Shown one piece after another: positions 39,647 to 47,107 of a stretch of 47,107 nucleotides of DNA (within the stretch, counting starts at the first letter, position 1; every line of letters begins with the position of its first letter). Source of the stretch: Bacillota bacterium (GTDB lineage: Bacteria; Bacillota; UBA4882; UBA10575); NCBI GenBank assembly GCA_029782135.1, contig JAKOVI010000090.1, forward strand, positions 1-47,107. The letters run 5' to 3'. Below the pieces are notes generated by a model. That model worked only from the letters and a program-made list of their open reading frames with translations, did no database searches and was not told the DNA's origin. Position numbers and translations under genes: made by a program.

Positions 39647-40627
39647 ATGAGAATTCCGTGGATTGCCCTGCTGGTGGCAGGTACGATTGCCTTTTTCGTG
39701 GTTATCCTTTTTGGTCCGGCGATCATCAAATCGCTTTCCAAGCTAAAAATGGGCCAAACGATCCGGGAGGATGGACCCAAAACCCACCTGGTGAAGGCGG
39801 GAACACCGACGATGGGCGGAATTCTGGTTTTGATCGGGATTGTCGCCGGGGTCCTGGCCGGGGCTGGTCGTGCTTGGTCGAATAACCTGCGCTGGGCGCT
39901 CTTCATTACCATCGGATATGGTGCTTTAGGTTTGATTGATGATCTCTTGAGCGTTCTCAAGCACCGTTCATTAGGGTTGAAAGCCCGCTATAAACTCCTG
40001 GGGCAGGTTTTCTTCGGCGGACTGCTTGCCCTCTACGTGATCCGTTCGGGCGTAATGGAGACGTTAGCCGTGCCATATTTCTCCGTTCATCTTGCTTTAA
40101 TTAATCCGGTGATCACCTTCTTGTTTATTGTTTTTACGATGGTCGCCATGTCGAACGCCGTTAACCTGACCGACGGGCTTGATGGTTTAGCGGCGGGAAC
40201 TTCGATCATTGCCGGACTGGCAATGGGGATCCTGGCCGTAATGCAGGGCGAGTATGGGTTGGGTGTCTTCGCGGCGGCACTAGTCGGGGCTTGCCTGGGC
40301 TTTGTCTGGTTTAATGCCCCGCCGGCACAAGTGATCATGGGGGACACCGGTTCGTTAAGCTTGGGCGCCGCTTTGGGTACGATTGGGTTGTTATCCCGTA
40401 CTGCGCTTTTCCTGCCGATTATCGGGGGTATTTTTGTGGCGGAAAACCTTTCGGTCATCATCCAAGTCTTCTTTTTCCGCACGACCGGGAAACGGGTTTT
40501 ACGGATGAGCCCGCTCCATCACCATTATGAATTGGGCGGCATGACCGAAAGCAAAATTGTGATCAGGTTCTGGATTGTCGGGATCTTACTGGCATTATTA
40601 GGTTTGGCCGGGTATAAAATAGGATAG
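39647..40627 (+). CDS. mraY: Phospho-N-acetylmuramoyl-pentapeptide transferase
   Basis: A 326-residue membrane enzyme making lipid I. About ten helices and the loops REDGPKTHLVKAGTPTMGGI, GLIDDLLSVLKHRSLGLKARYKL, AVNLTDGLDGLAAG (catalytic Asp), GDTGSLSLGAALG and MSPLHHHYELGGM are all present. Starts 13 bases after murF. Confidence 0.97.
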   Translation: MRIPWIALLVAGTIAFFVVILFGPAIIKSLSKLKMGQTIREDGPKTHLVKAGTPTMGGILVLIGIVAGVLAGAGRAWSNNLRWALFITIGYGALGLIDDLLSVLKHRSLGLKARYKLLGQVFFGGLLALYVIRSGVMETLAVPYFSVHLALINPVITFLFIVFTMVAMSNAVNLTDGLDGLAAGTSIIAGLAMGILAVMQGEYGLGVFAAALVGACLGFVWFNAPPAQVIMGDTGSLSLGAALGTIGLLSRTALFLPIIGGIFVAENLSVIIQVFFFRTTGKRVLRMSPLHHHYELGGMTESKIVIRFWIVGILLALLGLAGYKIG

Positions 40628-40641
40628 ATAAGGATGTTGGG

Positions 40642-41748
40642 GTGGAGGAAATGAAGGGGAAACCGGATCCTTTTATCTTACTTCCGGTACTTATGCTGCT
40701 GATCATTGGCGTGGTAATGGTGACAAGTGCCAGTTATCCCCGGGCGTTAAGTGCCAGTGGCGGGACGGATCCGTTTGCGGTTGGCAAACGGCAACTTGTC
40801 TTTGCCCTGCTGTCGCTGGTGCTGATGACGGTGATGATCAAATTTGATTACCATCATTTCCGCCGCCTGACCGTTTTGTTTGCCGTTTTAACCCCTGTCT
40901 TGCTGGTGTTGGTCTTGTTTTTTGGCGAAGAGATAAACGGTGCCCGGCGCTGGTTTAATCTGGGGATCTTAAACTTTCAACCGTCGGAACTGGCCAAGTT
41001 AACATTGGTTTTTGTGTTGGCGCATTACTTTACCGAGATTGGCCCGGAGATTCGCCACTTCTCGACCGGTGTCCTTATTCCTCTGGTTTACCTCGGACTG
41101 ATCTGCGGTTTAATCATGTTGGAACCGGATTTAGGAACGGTAATTATGATCTTCGTTATCTTTTTTTCAATGTTGTTCGCCGCCGGTGTCCGCTTTTATC
41201 ATCTGTCTTTCCTTGGTTTACTGGCCGTGAGTGCGGCCGCGGTCTTAATTATGGAAGAACCCTACCGGCGGGAGCGGCTGTTCTCCTTTCTTGATCCGAT
41301 GAAAGATCCGCGCGGTTCGGGGTGGCAAATTATCCAGTCCTTAATGGCCTTGGGTTCCGGAGGAATTTTTGGGTTAGGATTGGGGCGGAGCCGGCAAAAA
41401 TTCTTTTATTTACCGGAGCCGCATACTGATTATATCTTCTCGATTATCGGGGAAGAACTCGGGTTGCTGGGCACACTGTTGATCCTCATCATCTTTTTCT
41501 TTTTGGGGTGGCGGGGATATAAAACCGCTTTATCCACTACCGATACCTACGGTAGTTTGTTGGCGGTCGGGATTACCTCCTGGATCGTTTTTCAAGCCTT
41601 AATGAATATTGCGGTGGTGACCTCTTCGATCCCGGCAACCGGTATTACCCTGCCGCTCATCAGTTACGGTGGTTCTTCCTTAGGGATTACCATGATGGCT
41701 TTAGGGATCTTAATGAATATCTCCTGCGAACGAAGGGAGAAGGTCTAA
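40642..41748 (+). CDS. ftsW: FtsW/SpoVE-type peptidoglycan glycosyltransferase
   Basis: A 368-residue SEDS-family protein that polymerises glycan strands with its partner PBP. Marks are GEEINGARRWFNLGILNFQPSELAKL (with the catalytic region), EPDLGTVIMI, PHTDYIFSIIGEELG and TGITLPLISYGGSSL. Ten membrane helices can be drawn. The GTG at 40642 is used because AAGGA lies seven bases upstream; an ATG at 40651 is too close to GGAGG. murD and murG, normally around ftsW, are absent. Confidence 0.93.
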   Translation: MEEMKGKPDPFILLPVLMLLIIGVVMVTSASYPRALSASGGTDPFAVGKRQLVFALLSLVLMTVMIKFDYHHFRRLTVLFAVLTPVLLVLVLFFGEEINGARRWFNLGILNFQPSELAKLTLVFVLAHYFTEIGPEIRHFSTGVLIPLVYLGLICGLIMLEPDLGTVIMIFVIFFSMLFAAGVRFYHLSFLGLLAVSAAAVLIMEEPYRRERLFSFLDPMKDPRGSGWQIIQSLMALGSGGIFGLGLGRSRQKFFYLPEPHTDYIFSIIGEELGLLGTLLILIIFFFLGWRGYKTALSTTDTYGSLLAVGITSWIVFQALMNIAVVTSSIPATGITLPLISYGGSSLGITMMALGILMNISCERREKV

Positions 41749-41930
41749 TGCTTCGTCTTTTTTGTTGGCTCTCACGTGGACAGGCCTGTTGTCACTAAGT
41801 GGATGACTTATGCATAAAATACCTACGTCGATGGTGGTTATTTCAAGGCGCGGAATGTTACCATAGGGGTGAAGGAAGAGACATTTTGCCTGGTATTCCT
41901 GGGATGTCGGCGGGGATGGAGGTGACACAG

Positions 41931-43187
41931 GTGGAACAACTGCATATTGTCGGCGGCCACCGCCTTAGTGGGCAAGTCCGGATCAGCGGCGCGAAAAATG
42001 CTGTTTTGAAACTGATGGCGGCCGCGCTCTTGGTCGAAGACGAGTGCATTATTCGGAATGTCCCGTTGATTAAAGACGTCTTGACCATGATCGAGGTCTT
42101 AAGAAGCCTGGGTGCTGACGTAACCTGGGAGGATGAGGCGGTGTTACGGATCAAATCCAGGAAAGACCTGAACTATACCGCCCCCGATGAACTGGTCAGG
42201 GAGATGCGCGCTTCCGTCCAAGTAATGGGGCCGTTACTGACCAAGATCGGCAAAGTCAAGCTTTTTCAACCCGGCGGGTGCGTGATCGGGCAAAGACCGA
42301 TTGATCTGCACCTTAAGGGGTTTCAAGCTTTAGGGGCGAAAGTGGTTGAAGAACATGGCTATGTCTATGCCGATGCCACGAAACTGAAAGGCGTTGATAT
42401 TCACCTTGATTTCCCCAGCGTCGGGGCGACCGAGAATATTATGGCGGCGGCGATTTTAGCCGAGGGGACAACCGTCATTAAAAACGCTGCTAAAGAACCG
42501 GAGATTATTGAGGAACAAAACTTTTATAATCGCTTGGGCGCCCGGATCAGGGGCGCCGGCACCGATACCATCCGGATTGAAGGCGTCCCAAAATTACGTT
42601 CAATCCCAGTTGATTATACGGTGATTCCGGACCGGATTGAAGCCGGGACCTATATCTTAGCGGCGGCGATCACCGGAGGGGACGTGACGCTGGTCGATGT
42701 GATCCCGGAACACTGTGAGGCGCTCATGTCGAAACTGAAAGAGGCAGGGGTGCAGATCACCACGGATGGCGATACGATCCGCGTTGTCTCCAATTCCCGG
42801 TTAAAAGCGGTTGATACGACAGTCCTTCCTTACCCGGGATTTCCGACCGATTTACAACCACAAATGACCGCGGTGATGAGTTTGGCGGACGGGACCAGTC
42901 TTATTACCGAGAATGTATTTGGCGGCCGTTTCCGTTATGTTGATGAACTCATCCGGATGGGTGCGAATATAAGAGTAGAAGGGAGAAGTGCGATTATTAA
43001 AGGGGTAAACCGGTTAACCGGTGCGATCGTGCTTGCTCCTGACCTGCGCGCCGGGGCCGCTTTGGTCTTGGCCGGCCTGGTGGCGGAGGGAAAAACGATT
43101 ATTGAAGGGGTACATTATATTGACCGTGGGTATGAAAGACTGGAAGAAAAACTGACGGCCCTGGGAGCGAATATTTCCAGAATCTAA
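41931..43187 (+). CDS. murA: UDP-N-acetylglucosamine 1-carboxyvinyltransferase
   Basis: A 418-residue enzyme of the first committed peptidoglycan step, transferring enolpyruvyl from PEP. It starts MEQLHIVGGHRLSGQVRISGAKNAVLKLMAAALL. The catalytic Cys is in PGGCVIGQRPIDLH, so the fosfomycin-sensitive form is expected. VGATENIMAAA, PGFPTDLQPQ and RAGAALVLAGL follow. The GTG at 41931 has GGAGGTGA seven bases before it. About 180 bases separate it from ftsW. Confidence 0.96.
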   Translation: MEQLHIVGGHRLSGQVRISGAKNAVLKLMAAALLVEDECIIRNVPLIKDVLTMIEVLRSLGADVTWEDEAVLRIKSRKDLNYTAPDELVREMRASVQVMGPLLTKIGKVKLFQPGGCVIGQRPIDLHLKGFQALGAKVVEEHGYVYADATKLKGVDIHLDFPSVGATENIMAAAILAEGTTVIKNAAKEPEIIEEQNFYNRLGARIRGAGTDTIRIEGVPKLRSIPVDYTVIPDRIEAGTYILAAAITGGDVTLVDVIPEHCEALMSKLKEAGVQITTDGDTIRVVSNSRLKAVDTTVLPYPGFPTDLQPQMTAVMSLADGTSLITENVFGGRFRYVDELIRMGANIRVEGRSAIIKGVNRLTGAIVLAPDLRAGAALVLAGLVAEGKTIIEGVHYIDRGYERLEEKLTALGANISRI

Positions 43188-43343
43188 TGGGCGCTGCCCT
43201 GGTGCCCGCGCGGGATTCTGACAAATAATAAAAAAAGTACATAACTTTTCCTCCCTCTGTATAAAGTAAAATTCAGGAATATTTTTCAGAGAAAGCCGTA
43301 ACATTTAAGGAGAACTAATATTTTTGATGGGGAGGGGCAAAAG

Positions 43344-43823
43344 ATGGAAAAGAAAAAATCACTCAAAGCTTTTACTTCCATCTTGACCAAAGTAGCCGGT
43401 TTGGTATTCTTTGCCTTTCTGGCAATCTCATTAGGAGTGATTTTTGGTACCTTATTTAAAGATTGGGTCAGTGAAGATCCTTTATCACCGGTGCAGGGAC
43501 TGACCGAGACGTATCCTTATCAGGAACCGCTGACGGTGCAAGTTCCGAAACAAGAAGAGCCAAGAAAAGAAGAGACCAGCAGTTTTTATTCCAGTTTCCC
43601 GTCCGAGACGGTTAGGTATAAGGTTCAAGTCGGACCTTATCATGTGCGCGAGGAAGCTTTGCAAGTTGCGCAGTCCCTACAGAATGATGGCTACCCGGTC
43701 TTTGTCAGTAGGGGAACCCCATGCTATGTACAGGTCGGCGCGTTTGTCAATCCCAATAACGCCGGCAACCTCGAGGCCGAATTGCTAAGTAAAGGTTTCC
43801 CTGCCTATATTGTCGAAGAGTAA
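43344..43823 (+). CDS. SPOR-domain protein with membrane anchor
   Basis: A 159-residue protein: short basic N-terminus, one membrane helix (~17-37), a Pro/Glu linker (~45-90) and a C-terminal SPOR domain (VRYKVQVGPYHVREEALQVAQSLQNDGYPVFVSRG...CYVQVGAFVNPNNAGNLEAELLSKGFPAYIV). SPOR domains bind denuded glycan at division or spore septa. Placed after murA and followed by a strong terminator, consistent with an envelope role. ATG at 43344. Confidence 0.88.
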   Translation: MEKKKSLKAFTSILTKVAGLVFFAFLAISLGVIFGTLFKDWVSEDPLSPVQGLTETYPYQEPLTVQVPKQEEPRKEETSSFYSSFPSETVRYKVQVGPYHVREEALQVAQSLQNDGYPVFVSRGTPCYVQVGAFVNPNNAGNLEAELLSKGFPAYIVEE

Positions 43824-43868
43824 ATTATCTGGAGGCAGGTTTAACCGCTTCGTTGGCGGGCTTTGTTG

Positions 43869-43924
43869 CGATAATTCTGTTTTAATAAGCAGGAATCTAA
43901 AACAGAATTGTCGTATTTTTTTTT
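43869..43924 (+). terminator. Strong terminator closing the mur/SPOR block
   Basis: A 16-pair stem (CGATAATTCTGTTTTA at 43869-43884 with its complement at 43898-43913, one G-T) around a 13-base loop, then TATTTTTTTTT. It separates the cell-wall cluster from the sensory cluster. Confidence 0.9.
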
Positions 43925-44015
43925 AGTTTCCGTTATCTATTGCGCTCGTTCGGTCTGTAGCTTAATTTTACTCCGAAGGACTTTTTGCAGCCACCCGTAA
44001 GGAGGAGATGAAGCG

Positions 44016-44387
44016 ATGAATTTAAGAGATGTGCAACAACTCTTAAAGGCGCAAGTTTTGGCCGGAGATGATCTGTTGGACCAGATTGAAATCAAGATGG
44101 CTTGCGGTTCCGATCTGATCAGCGATGTCCTGGCTTTTACGAAGGAAAAGGCGCTTCTCCTTACCGGCTTAACTAATCCCCAGATTATCCGGACGGCGGA
44201 AATGATTGAACTGAGCGGGATTGTTTTTGTCCGCGGGAAAATGCCCGGTGATGATGTGATTAAACTGGCGAAAGAACACCGTCTTCCCTTACTCTTAACA
44301 ACACTCCCCCTCTATGAAACTTGCGGTATTTTATACTCTGCTGGTTTGAAAGGTTGTAGTGAACTGGACACGGTTGCCCGGGGGTGA
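44016..44387 (+). CDS. DRTGG-domain protein, copy 1
   Basis: A 123-residue protein of the DRTGG family, small regulatory domains found alone or linked to CBS or phosphotransacetylase modules. Segments VQQLLKAQVLAGDDLLDQIE, CGSDLISDVLAFTKEKALLLTGLTNPQIIRTAEMIELSGIVFVRGK and LPLLLTTLPLYETCGILYSAGL fit the family. ATG at 44016 after AGGAGGAG. First gene of a unit with an anti-sigma-like kinase, a hydrogenase-like protein, a second DRTGG protein and a PHP protein. Confidence 0.85.
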   Translation: MNLRDVQQLLKAQVLAGDDLLDQIEIKMACGSDLISDVLAFTKEKALLLTGLTNPQIIRTAEMIELSGIVFVRGKMPGDDVIKLAKEHRLPLLLTTLPLYETCGILYSAGLKGCSELDTVARG

Positions 44388-44391
44388 AAAG

Positions 44392-44823
44392 ATGGAGCGG
44401 GCCGGAATGATTTTGGAGATTCCGGTTGAGAGCTATAATTTTTCCGCCGCTGGCGAAGCAGCCAGCAGAGTAAAGAAAACTCTGCAACGGCTGGGAATTG
44501 ATTCACAACTGATCAGAAGAGTGGCGATTGCCACCTACGAAGCAGAAATGAATATTGTAATCCATTCCGACGGGGGAAAAATTATTCTCCAAGTTGACGA
44601 AGAAGAGATTAAAGTCCAGGCGATTGACCAGGGGAAAGGGATTGCCGATCTTGAGTTGGCGATGAAGGAAGGATATTCAACCGCCCCTGACGAGGTTAGG
44701 GAGATGGGGTTTGGCGCCGGGATGGGGCTGCCGAACATGAAAAAGTGTGCCGACCGTTTGGAGATTAAGTCGGTCGTCAATGAAGGAACGACTGTTGTGA
44801 TGGGCTTTAAGAACCAGTCATGA
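44392..44823 (+). CDS. Anti-sigma-factor-like HATPase (serine/threonine kinase type)
   Basis: A 143-residue GHKL ATPase of the SpoIIAB/RsbW kind. N box: ATYEAEMNIVIHS; G1: DQGKGIADL; G2: GFGAGMGLPNMKKCAD, the last matching the GxGxGLxxxKxxxD pattern. Such proteins bind or phosphorylate partner regulators. It lies four bases after the first DRTGG gene and before a hydrogenase-like Fe-S protein, a pairing that suggests redox-dependent signalling. ATG at 44392 with GGGGTGA upstream. Confidence 0.88.
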   Translation: MERAGMILEIPVESYNFSAAGEAASRVKKTLQRLGIDSQLIRRVAIATYEAEMNIVIHSDGGKIILQVDEEEIKVQAIDQGKGIADLELAMKEGYSTAPDEVREMGFGAGMGLPNMKKCADRLEIKSVVNEGTTVVMGFKNQS

Positions 44824-44862
44824 ATTGCTTCCAGGCAAACGGGATGTTAAGAGGTGAGTTAA

Positions 44863-46221
44863 ATGGATACCCGTTACCATTCAGTGGTGCTGGAGGAGGA
44901 AAAGTGTAAAGGCTGTACCAATTGTATTAAGCGCTGTCCGACCGAGGCGATTAGAGTCCGGGGCGGGAAAGCGTTTATCTTAACGGAACGCTGCATTGAC
45001 TGCGGGGAATGCATCCGGACATGTGAGAATCATGCCAAGAAAGCACTGGCCGACGAATTTACCGTCCTTGAGCAGTATGAATACCGGGTCGCGTTACCCG
45101 CGCCGAGTCTTTATGCGCAATTTAAAACCGCAAAACCGGAGAACATCATCTCCGCTTTGTACCAGTTGGGTTTTGATGAGGTTTTTGAAGTGGCCTATGC
45201 CGCAGAATTAACGACTTTTGCGATCCGTTCCTTTCTCAAAAAATACTTTGAGCATAAACCACAAAATAAACCGCCTTTAATCTCCTCTTCATGTCCGGCG
45301 GTCACCCGTTTGATCCAAGTCCGCTTTCCGACCTTGATTCCAAATTTAATTCCGATCGACCCACCTTATCTCACGGCCGCAAAGTGTTTTTTGCGGGAGA
45401 AACTACCGCTCCTTAATCTTCCCCGTGAAAAGGTGGGGATCTTTTTTATCAGCCCCTGTCCGGGGAAGATTACCGAAATTAAAACTGCCCAGGAAAAGGT
45501 GGTTGACGGGGCGTTTTCTTTCAATACGATCTTTCGTCAGTTGAACCACTGTTTACGGCAGAAGAAACCACCGGCGGTCAATCAGCTAAGCAGCGGCGTC
45601 GGGATTGGCTGGGCCCGCGCCGGCGGGGAAAACCTTGCGGTACAGGTGGAGAATGCGATGGCGGTTGACGGAATTCATAATGTCGTGGCCTTACTGGAAG
45701 AGATCGAGATGGGGAAGTTGAACGAGATTGATTATGTGGAGGCCACCGCTTGTCCGGAAGGGTGTGTCGGCGGCGCCTTAACCATCGAAAATCCCTTTGT
45801 CGCCCGGGTGACCCTGCGCAAGCTGGCCGATTTTTACGGGGACAGAAAGCTCCCGGAAGCGGTTTGTCAAAAAGCCGAAGCCTTACTGGAAGAAGACCAG
45901 GCCTTTTTCAACTACCAGAATCCGCTCCCGGCGAAACCGATTTTGCAACTGGACTCCGATTTAAGTACGGCGATCAGAAAAATGAGCCAGCTCGAAAAGA
46001 TCCTCAACAAATTACCGGGGATTGATTGTGGTGCGTGCGGCTCACCGACCTGCCGTTCTTTAGCGGAGGATATTGTCCAGGAGCAAGCGCAACTGACCGA
46101 CTGTATCATCATTCTCCGGGAACAACTGGAGGAGTTGGCACAGAAACTGCTGGTTTTAGCCCAGATCAAACCACCGGCGATGGGTTCGCTGATGGAAAAG
46201 GAGGGAAAAAATGACCCTTAA
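44863..46221 (+). CDS. [FeFe]-hydrogenase-like Fe-S protein, putative sensor
   Basis: A 452-residue protein. Two 4Fe-4S sites at the N-terminus (Cys15/18/21/25 and Cys44/47/50/54). The hydrogenase-like middle keeps four Cys at the H-cluster positions: SSCPAV (144), ISPCPGK (199) and ATACPEGC (297, 301). A C-terminal FeS domain follows, CGACGSPTC...C (389, 392, 397, 414), and a coiled-coil tail. The L1 and L2 motifs differ from catalytic enzymes (TSCCPAW, MPCxxK), and the last from ExMACxGGCxxGG. With the anti-sigma-like and DRTGG neighbours this resembles the sensory (non-bifurcating) class of hydrogenase-like proteins. Catalysis is doubtful; a redox or hydrogen sensor is inferred. Confidence 0.85.
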   Translation: MDTRYHSVVLEEEKCKGCTNCIKRCPTEAIRVRGGKAFILTERCIDCGECIRTCENHAKKALADEFTVLEQYEYRVALPAPSLYAQFKTAKPENIISALYQLGFDEVFEVAYAAELTTFAIRSFLKKYFEHKPQNKPPLISSSCPAVTRLIQVRFPTLIPNLIPIDPPYLTAAKCFLREKLPLLNLPREKVGIFFISPCPGKITEIKTAQEKVVDGAFSFNTIFRQLNHCLRQKKPPAVNQLSSGVGIGWARAGGENLAVQVENAMAVDGIHNVVALLEEIEMGKLNEIDYVEATACPEGCVGGALTIENPFVARVTLRKLADFYGDRKLPEAVCQKAEALLEEDQAFFNYQNPLPAKPILQLDSDLSTAIRKMSQLEKILNKLPGIDCGACGSPTCRSLAEDIVQEQAQLTDCIIILREQLEELAQKLLVLAQIKPPAMGSLMEKEGKNDP

Positions 46222-46543
46222 GGAACTTATCGATTGTATTGACGGCGTTGTCGTAAATGGCCATGAACGGTTGGCCGAGAAGTTTAACGGGGTTTATATC
46301 TCCGATTTACTCAGTGACGTAATGGGCCATGCGCAGGAAGGCAATGTTTGGCTGACGATTCAAACCCATAACAATGTGGTAGCGGTTGCGCTTCTGCTTA
46401 ACCTAGCGGCGGTAGTCTTTACGGCGGGAAATACGCCCGACGCTTCCACCATTGAAAAAGGGCGGGAAGAAGGGGTTGTCCTGCTCTCAACCAAACTGAG
46501 TACCTTTGAAGCGGCCGGGCGGATCTATCAAAAACTGCAATGA
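46211..46543 (+). CDS. DRTGG-domain protein, copy 2
   Basis: A 110-residue relative of the protein at 44016, with GVYISDLLSDVMGHAQEGNVWLTIQTHNNVVAVALLLNLAAVVFTAG and a final VVLLSTKLSTFEAAGRIYQKL. It overlaps the hydrogenase-like gene by 11 bases and its own stop overlaps the next start (ATGA), so three genes are translationally coupled. Confidence 0.83.
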   Translation: MTLKELIDCIDGVVVNGHERLAEKFNGVYISDLLSDVMGHAQEGNVWLTIQTHNNVVAVALLLNLAAVVFTAGNTPDASTIEKGREEGVVLLSTKLSTFEAAGRIYQKLQ

Positions 46544-47107
46544 AAGCGAAGCTCAATTTGTATCCTGCCGATCTGCATATCCATACAATCCTTTCCCCGT
46601 GTGCGGGCCGGGAGATGCGGCCGGAGAACATTTGGCAACAAGCAAAGGTCAAGGGGATTAAGATTTTAGGAATTACCGATCATAACTCAACCGCCAATCT
46701 GCCGGCTTTTCTTCATTCCGCACCTCCGGAGATCTGGGTAATTCCCGGCATGGAAGTGCAGACGAAAGAGGAGATCCATATGGTCTGCCTATTTCCAGGA
46801 TTGGAACAGGCGATGGAGTGGGGGAGGGTCGTCCGTCAGCATCTGCCGCCGTTACAAAACCGGCCCGATTATTTCGGCCCGCAACAAATTCTCTCTCTTA
46901 CCGGCGAAATTGTGGGGGAGGAGACGGTTTTACTGCTGAATTCAATCTCTCTTTCCCTTGAGGAGACGATCGATGCCGTACGCCGGTTAGAGGGGGTGAT
47001 CTATCCGGCCCATATCGACCGTCCTTCTTATAGTATTATTTCCCAACTTGGTTTTTTACCGCCTAAACTGGAGCTAAAACTCTTGGAGGTTTCCGGGCGG
47101 GCGGATC
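46540..47107 (+). CDS. PHP-domain phosphoesterase, 3' end outside the window
   Basis: At least 189 codons, open to the window edge. The PHP ligand motifs are DLHIHT (11-16) with SPCAG after it, ITDHN (about 45-49), GMEV and, further on, YPAHIDRPS. It belongs to the PHP proteins commonly found next to DRTGG and hydrogenase-like genes in anaerobic Firmicutes. The ATG at 46540 overlaps the stop of the second DRTGG gene. It is a different subfamily from the pair at 16.4-18.4 kb. Confidence 0.85.
   Translation, partial: MKAKLNLYPADLHIHTILSPCAGREMRPENIWQQAKVKGIKILGITDHNSTANLPAFLHSAPPEIWVIPGMEVQTKEEIHMVCLFPGLEQAMEWGRVVRQHLPPLQNRPDYFGPQQILSLTGEIVGEETVLLLNSISLSLEETIDAVRRLEGVIYPAHIDRPSYSIISQLGFLPPKLELKLLEVSGRAD

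Noticed and set aside
41789-41820. Possible separate promoter for murA (TTGTCA ... TAAAAT)
   Set aside because: The spacer is 20 bases, too long for a confident sigma-A promoter.

Overview
The window looks like a chromosomal segment of a spore-forming-type Bacillota (Firmicutes). Supporting signs are a T-box leader on pheST, sigma-A-like promoters with 17-base spacers, strong GGAGG ribosome binding sites with frequent GTG/TTG starts, a SpoVD/Pbp-type PBP with PASTA domains, MraZ with its operator, and a MurE with the meso-DAP motif. Two small secreted-protein frames ending in Gly-Leu-Gly-x-x-Phe, one of them a plausible beta-barrel, raise the possibility of a diderm lineage such as Limnochordia. 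That placement is inference only. The first ~7 kb is AT-rich and accessory in character; the rest is GC-richer core genome.

Layout. 1-7 kb: the end of an IS256-family element, a truncated membrane frame, small secreted/hypothetical proteins, a GNAT acetyltransferase, a small Cas2-fold-like protein on the minus strand, an AraC regulator and a multidomain lipoprotein pectinesterase. 7-9 kb: a PolX/PHP protein (minus strand) whose polymerase active site looks degraded. 8.9-16.4 kb: ybaK-like gene, purE, then a leader with a duplicated 38-bp segment and a ykkC-fold riboswitch (probably PRPP-responsive) driving purB-purM-purN-fabZ-like-purC-purD. 16.4-18.4 kb: two paralogous PHP-domain proteins on the minus strand, the downstream one preceded by its own promoter, a structured leader of unrecognised family and a terminator. 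18.7-20.5 kb: TetR, membrane-anchored flavodoxin-like protein, CDP-alcohol phosphatidyltransferase. 20.6-25.7 kb: tRNA-Val(GAC), a YqzL-like micro-gene inside the pheST leader, Phe T-box, pheS, pheT, a membrane protein. 25.8-32.5 kb: zapA, cvpA with an added Cys-rich domain, U32 peptidase, rpsO, pnp, a micro membrane protein. 32.5-43.8 kb: a reduced division/cell-wall cluster mraZ-rsmH-ftsL-pbp-murE-murF-mraY-ftsW-murA and a SPOR protein. 44-47.1 kb: DRTGG protein, HATPase anti-sigma-like kinase, [FeFe]-hydrogenase-like Fe-S protein, second DRTGG protein and a PHP protein cut by the window end.

How the parts work together. The purine block makes five of the de novo enzymes (PurE, C, B, M, N, D present; F, S, Q, L, H absent here) under a riboswitch whose aptamer stem overlaps a terminator, the geometry of a ligand-on switch. 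The pheST block is controlled by tRNA-Phe charging. The mra/mur block is controlled at its promoter by three MraZ boxes spaced 10 bp. The last cluster combines an H-cluster-type Fe-S protein with an anti-sigma-like kinase and regulatory DRTGG domains, and is best read as a redox or hydrogen sensing module rather than as a catalytic hydrogenase. The items most worth follow-up are the orphan structured RNA at 17335-17510 (minus), the purine riboswitch leader with its duplication, the altered PolX, the altered FabZ in the purine operon, the CvpA fusion and the terminal sensory cluster.
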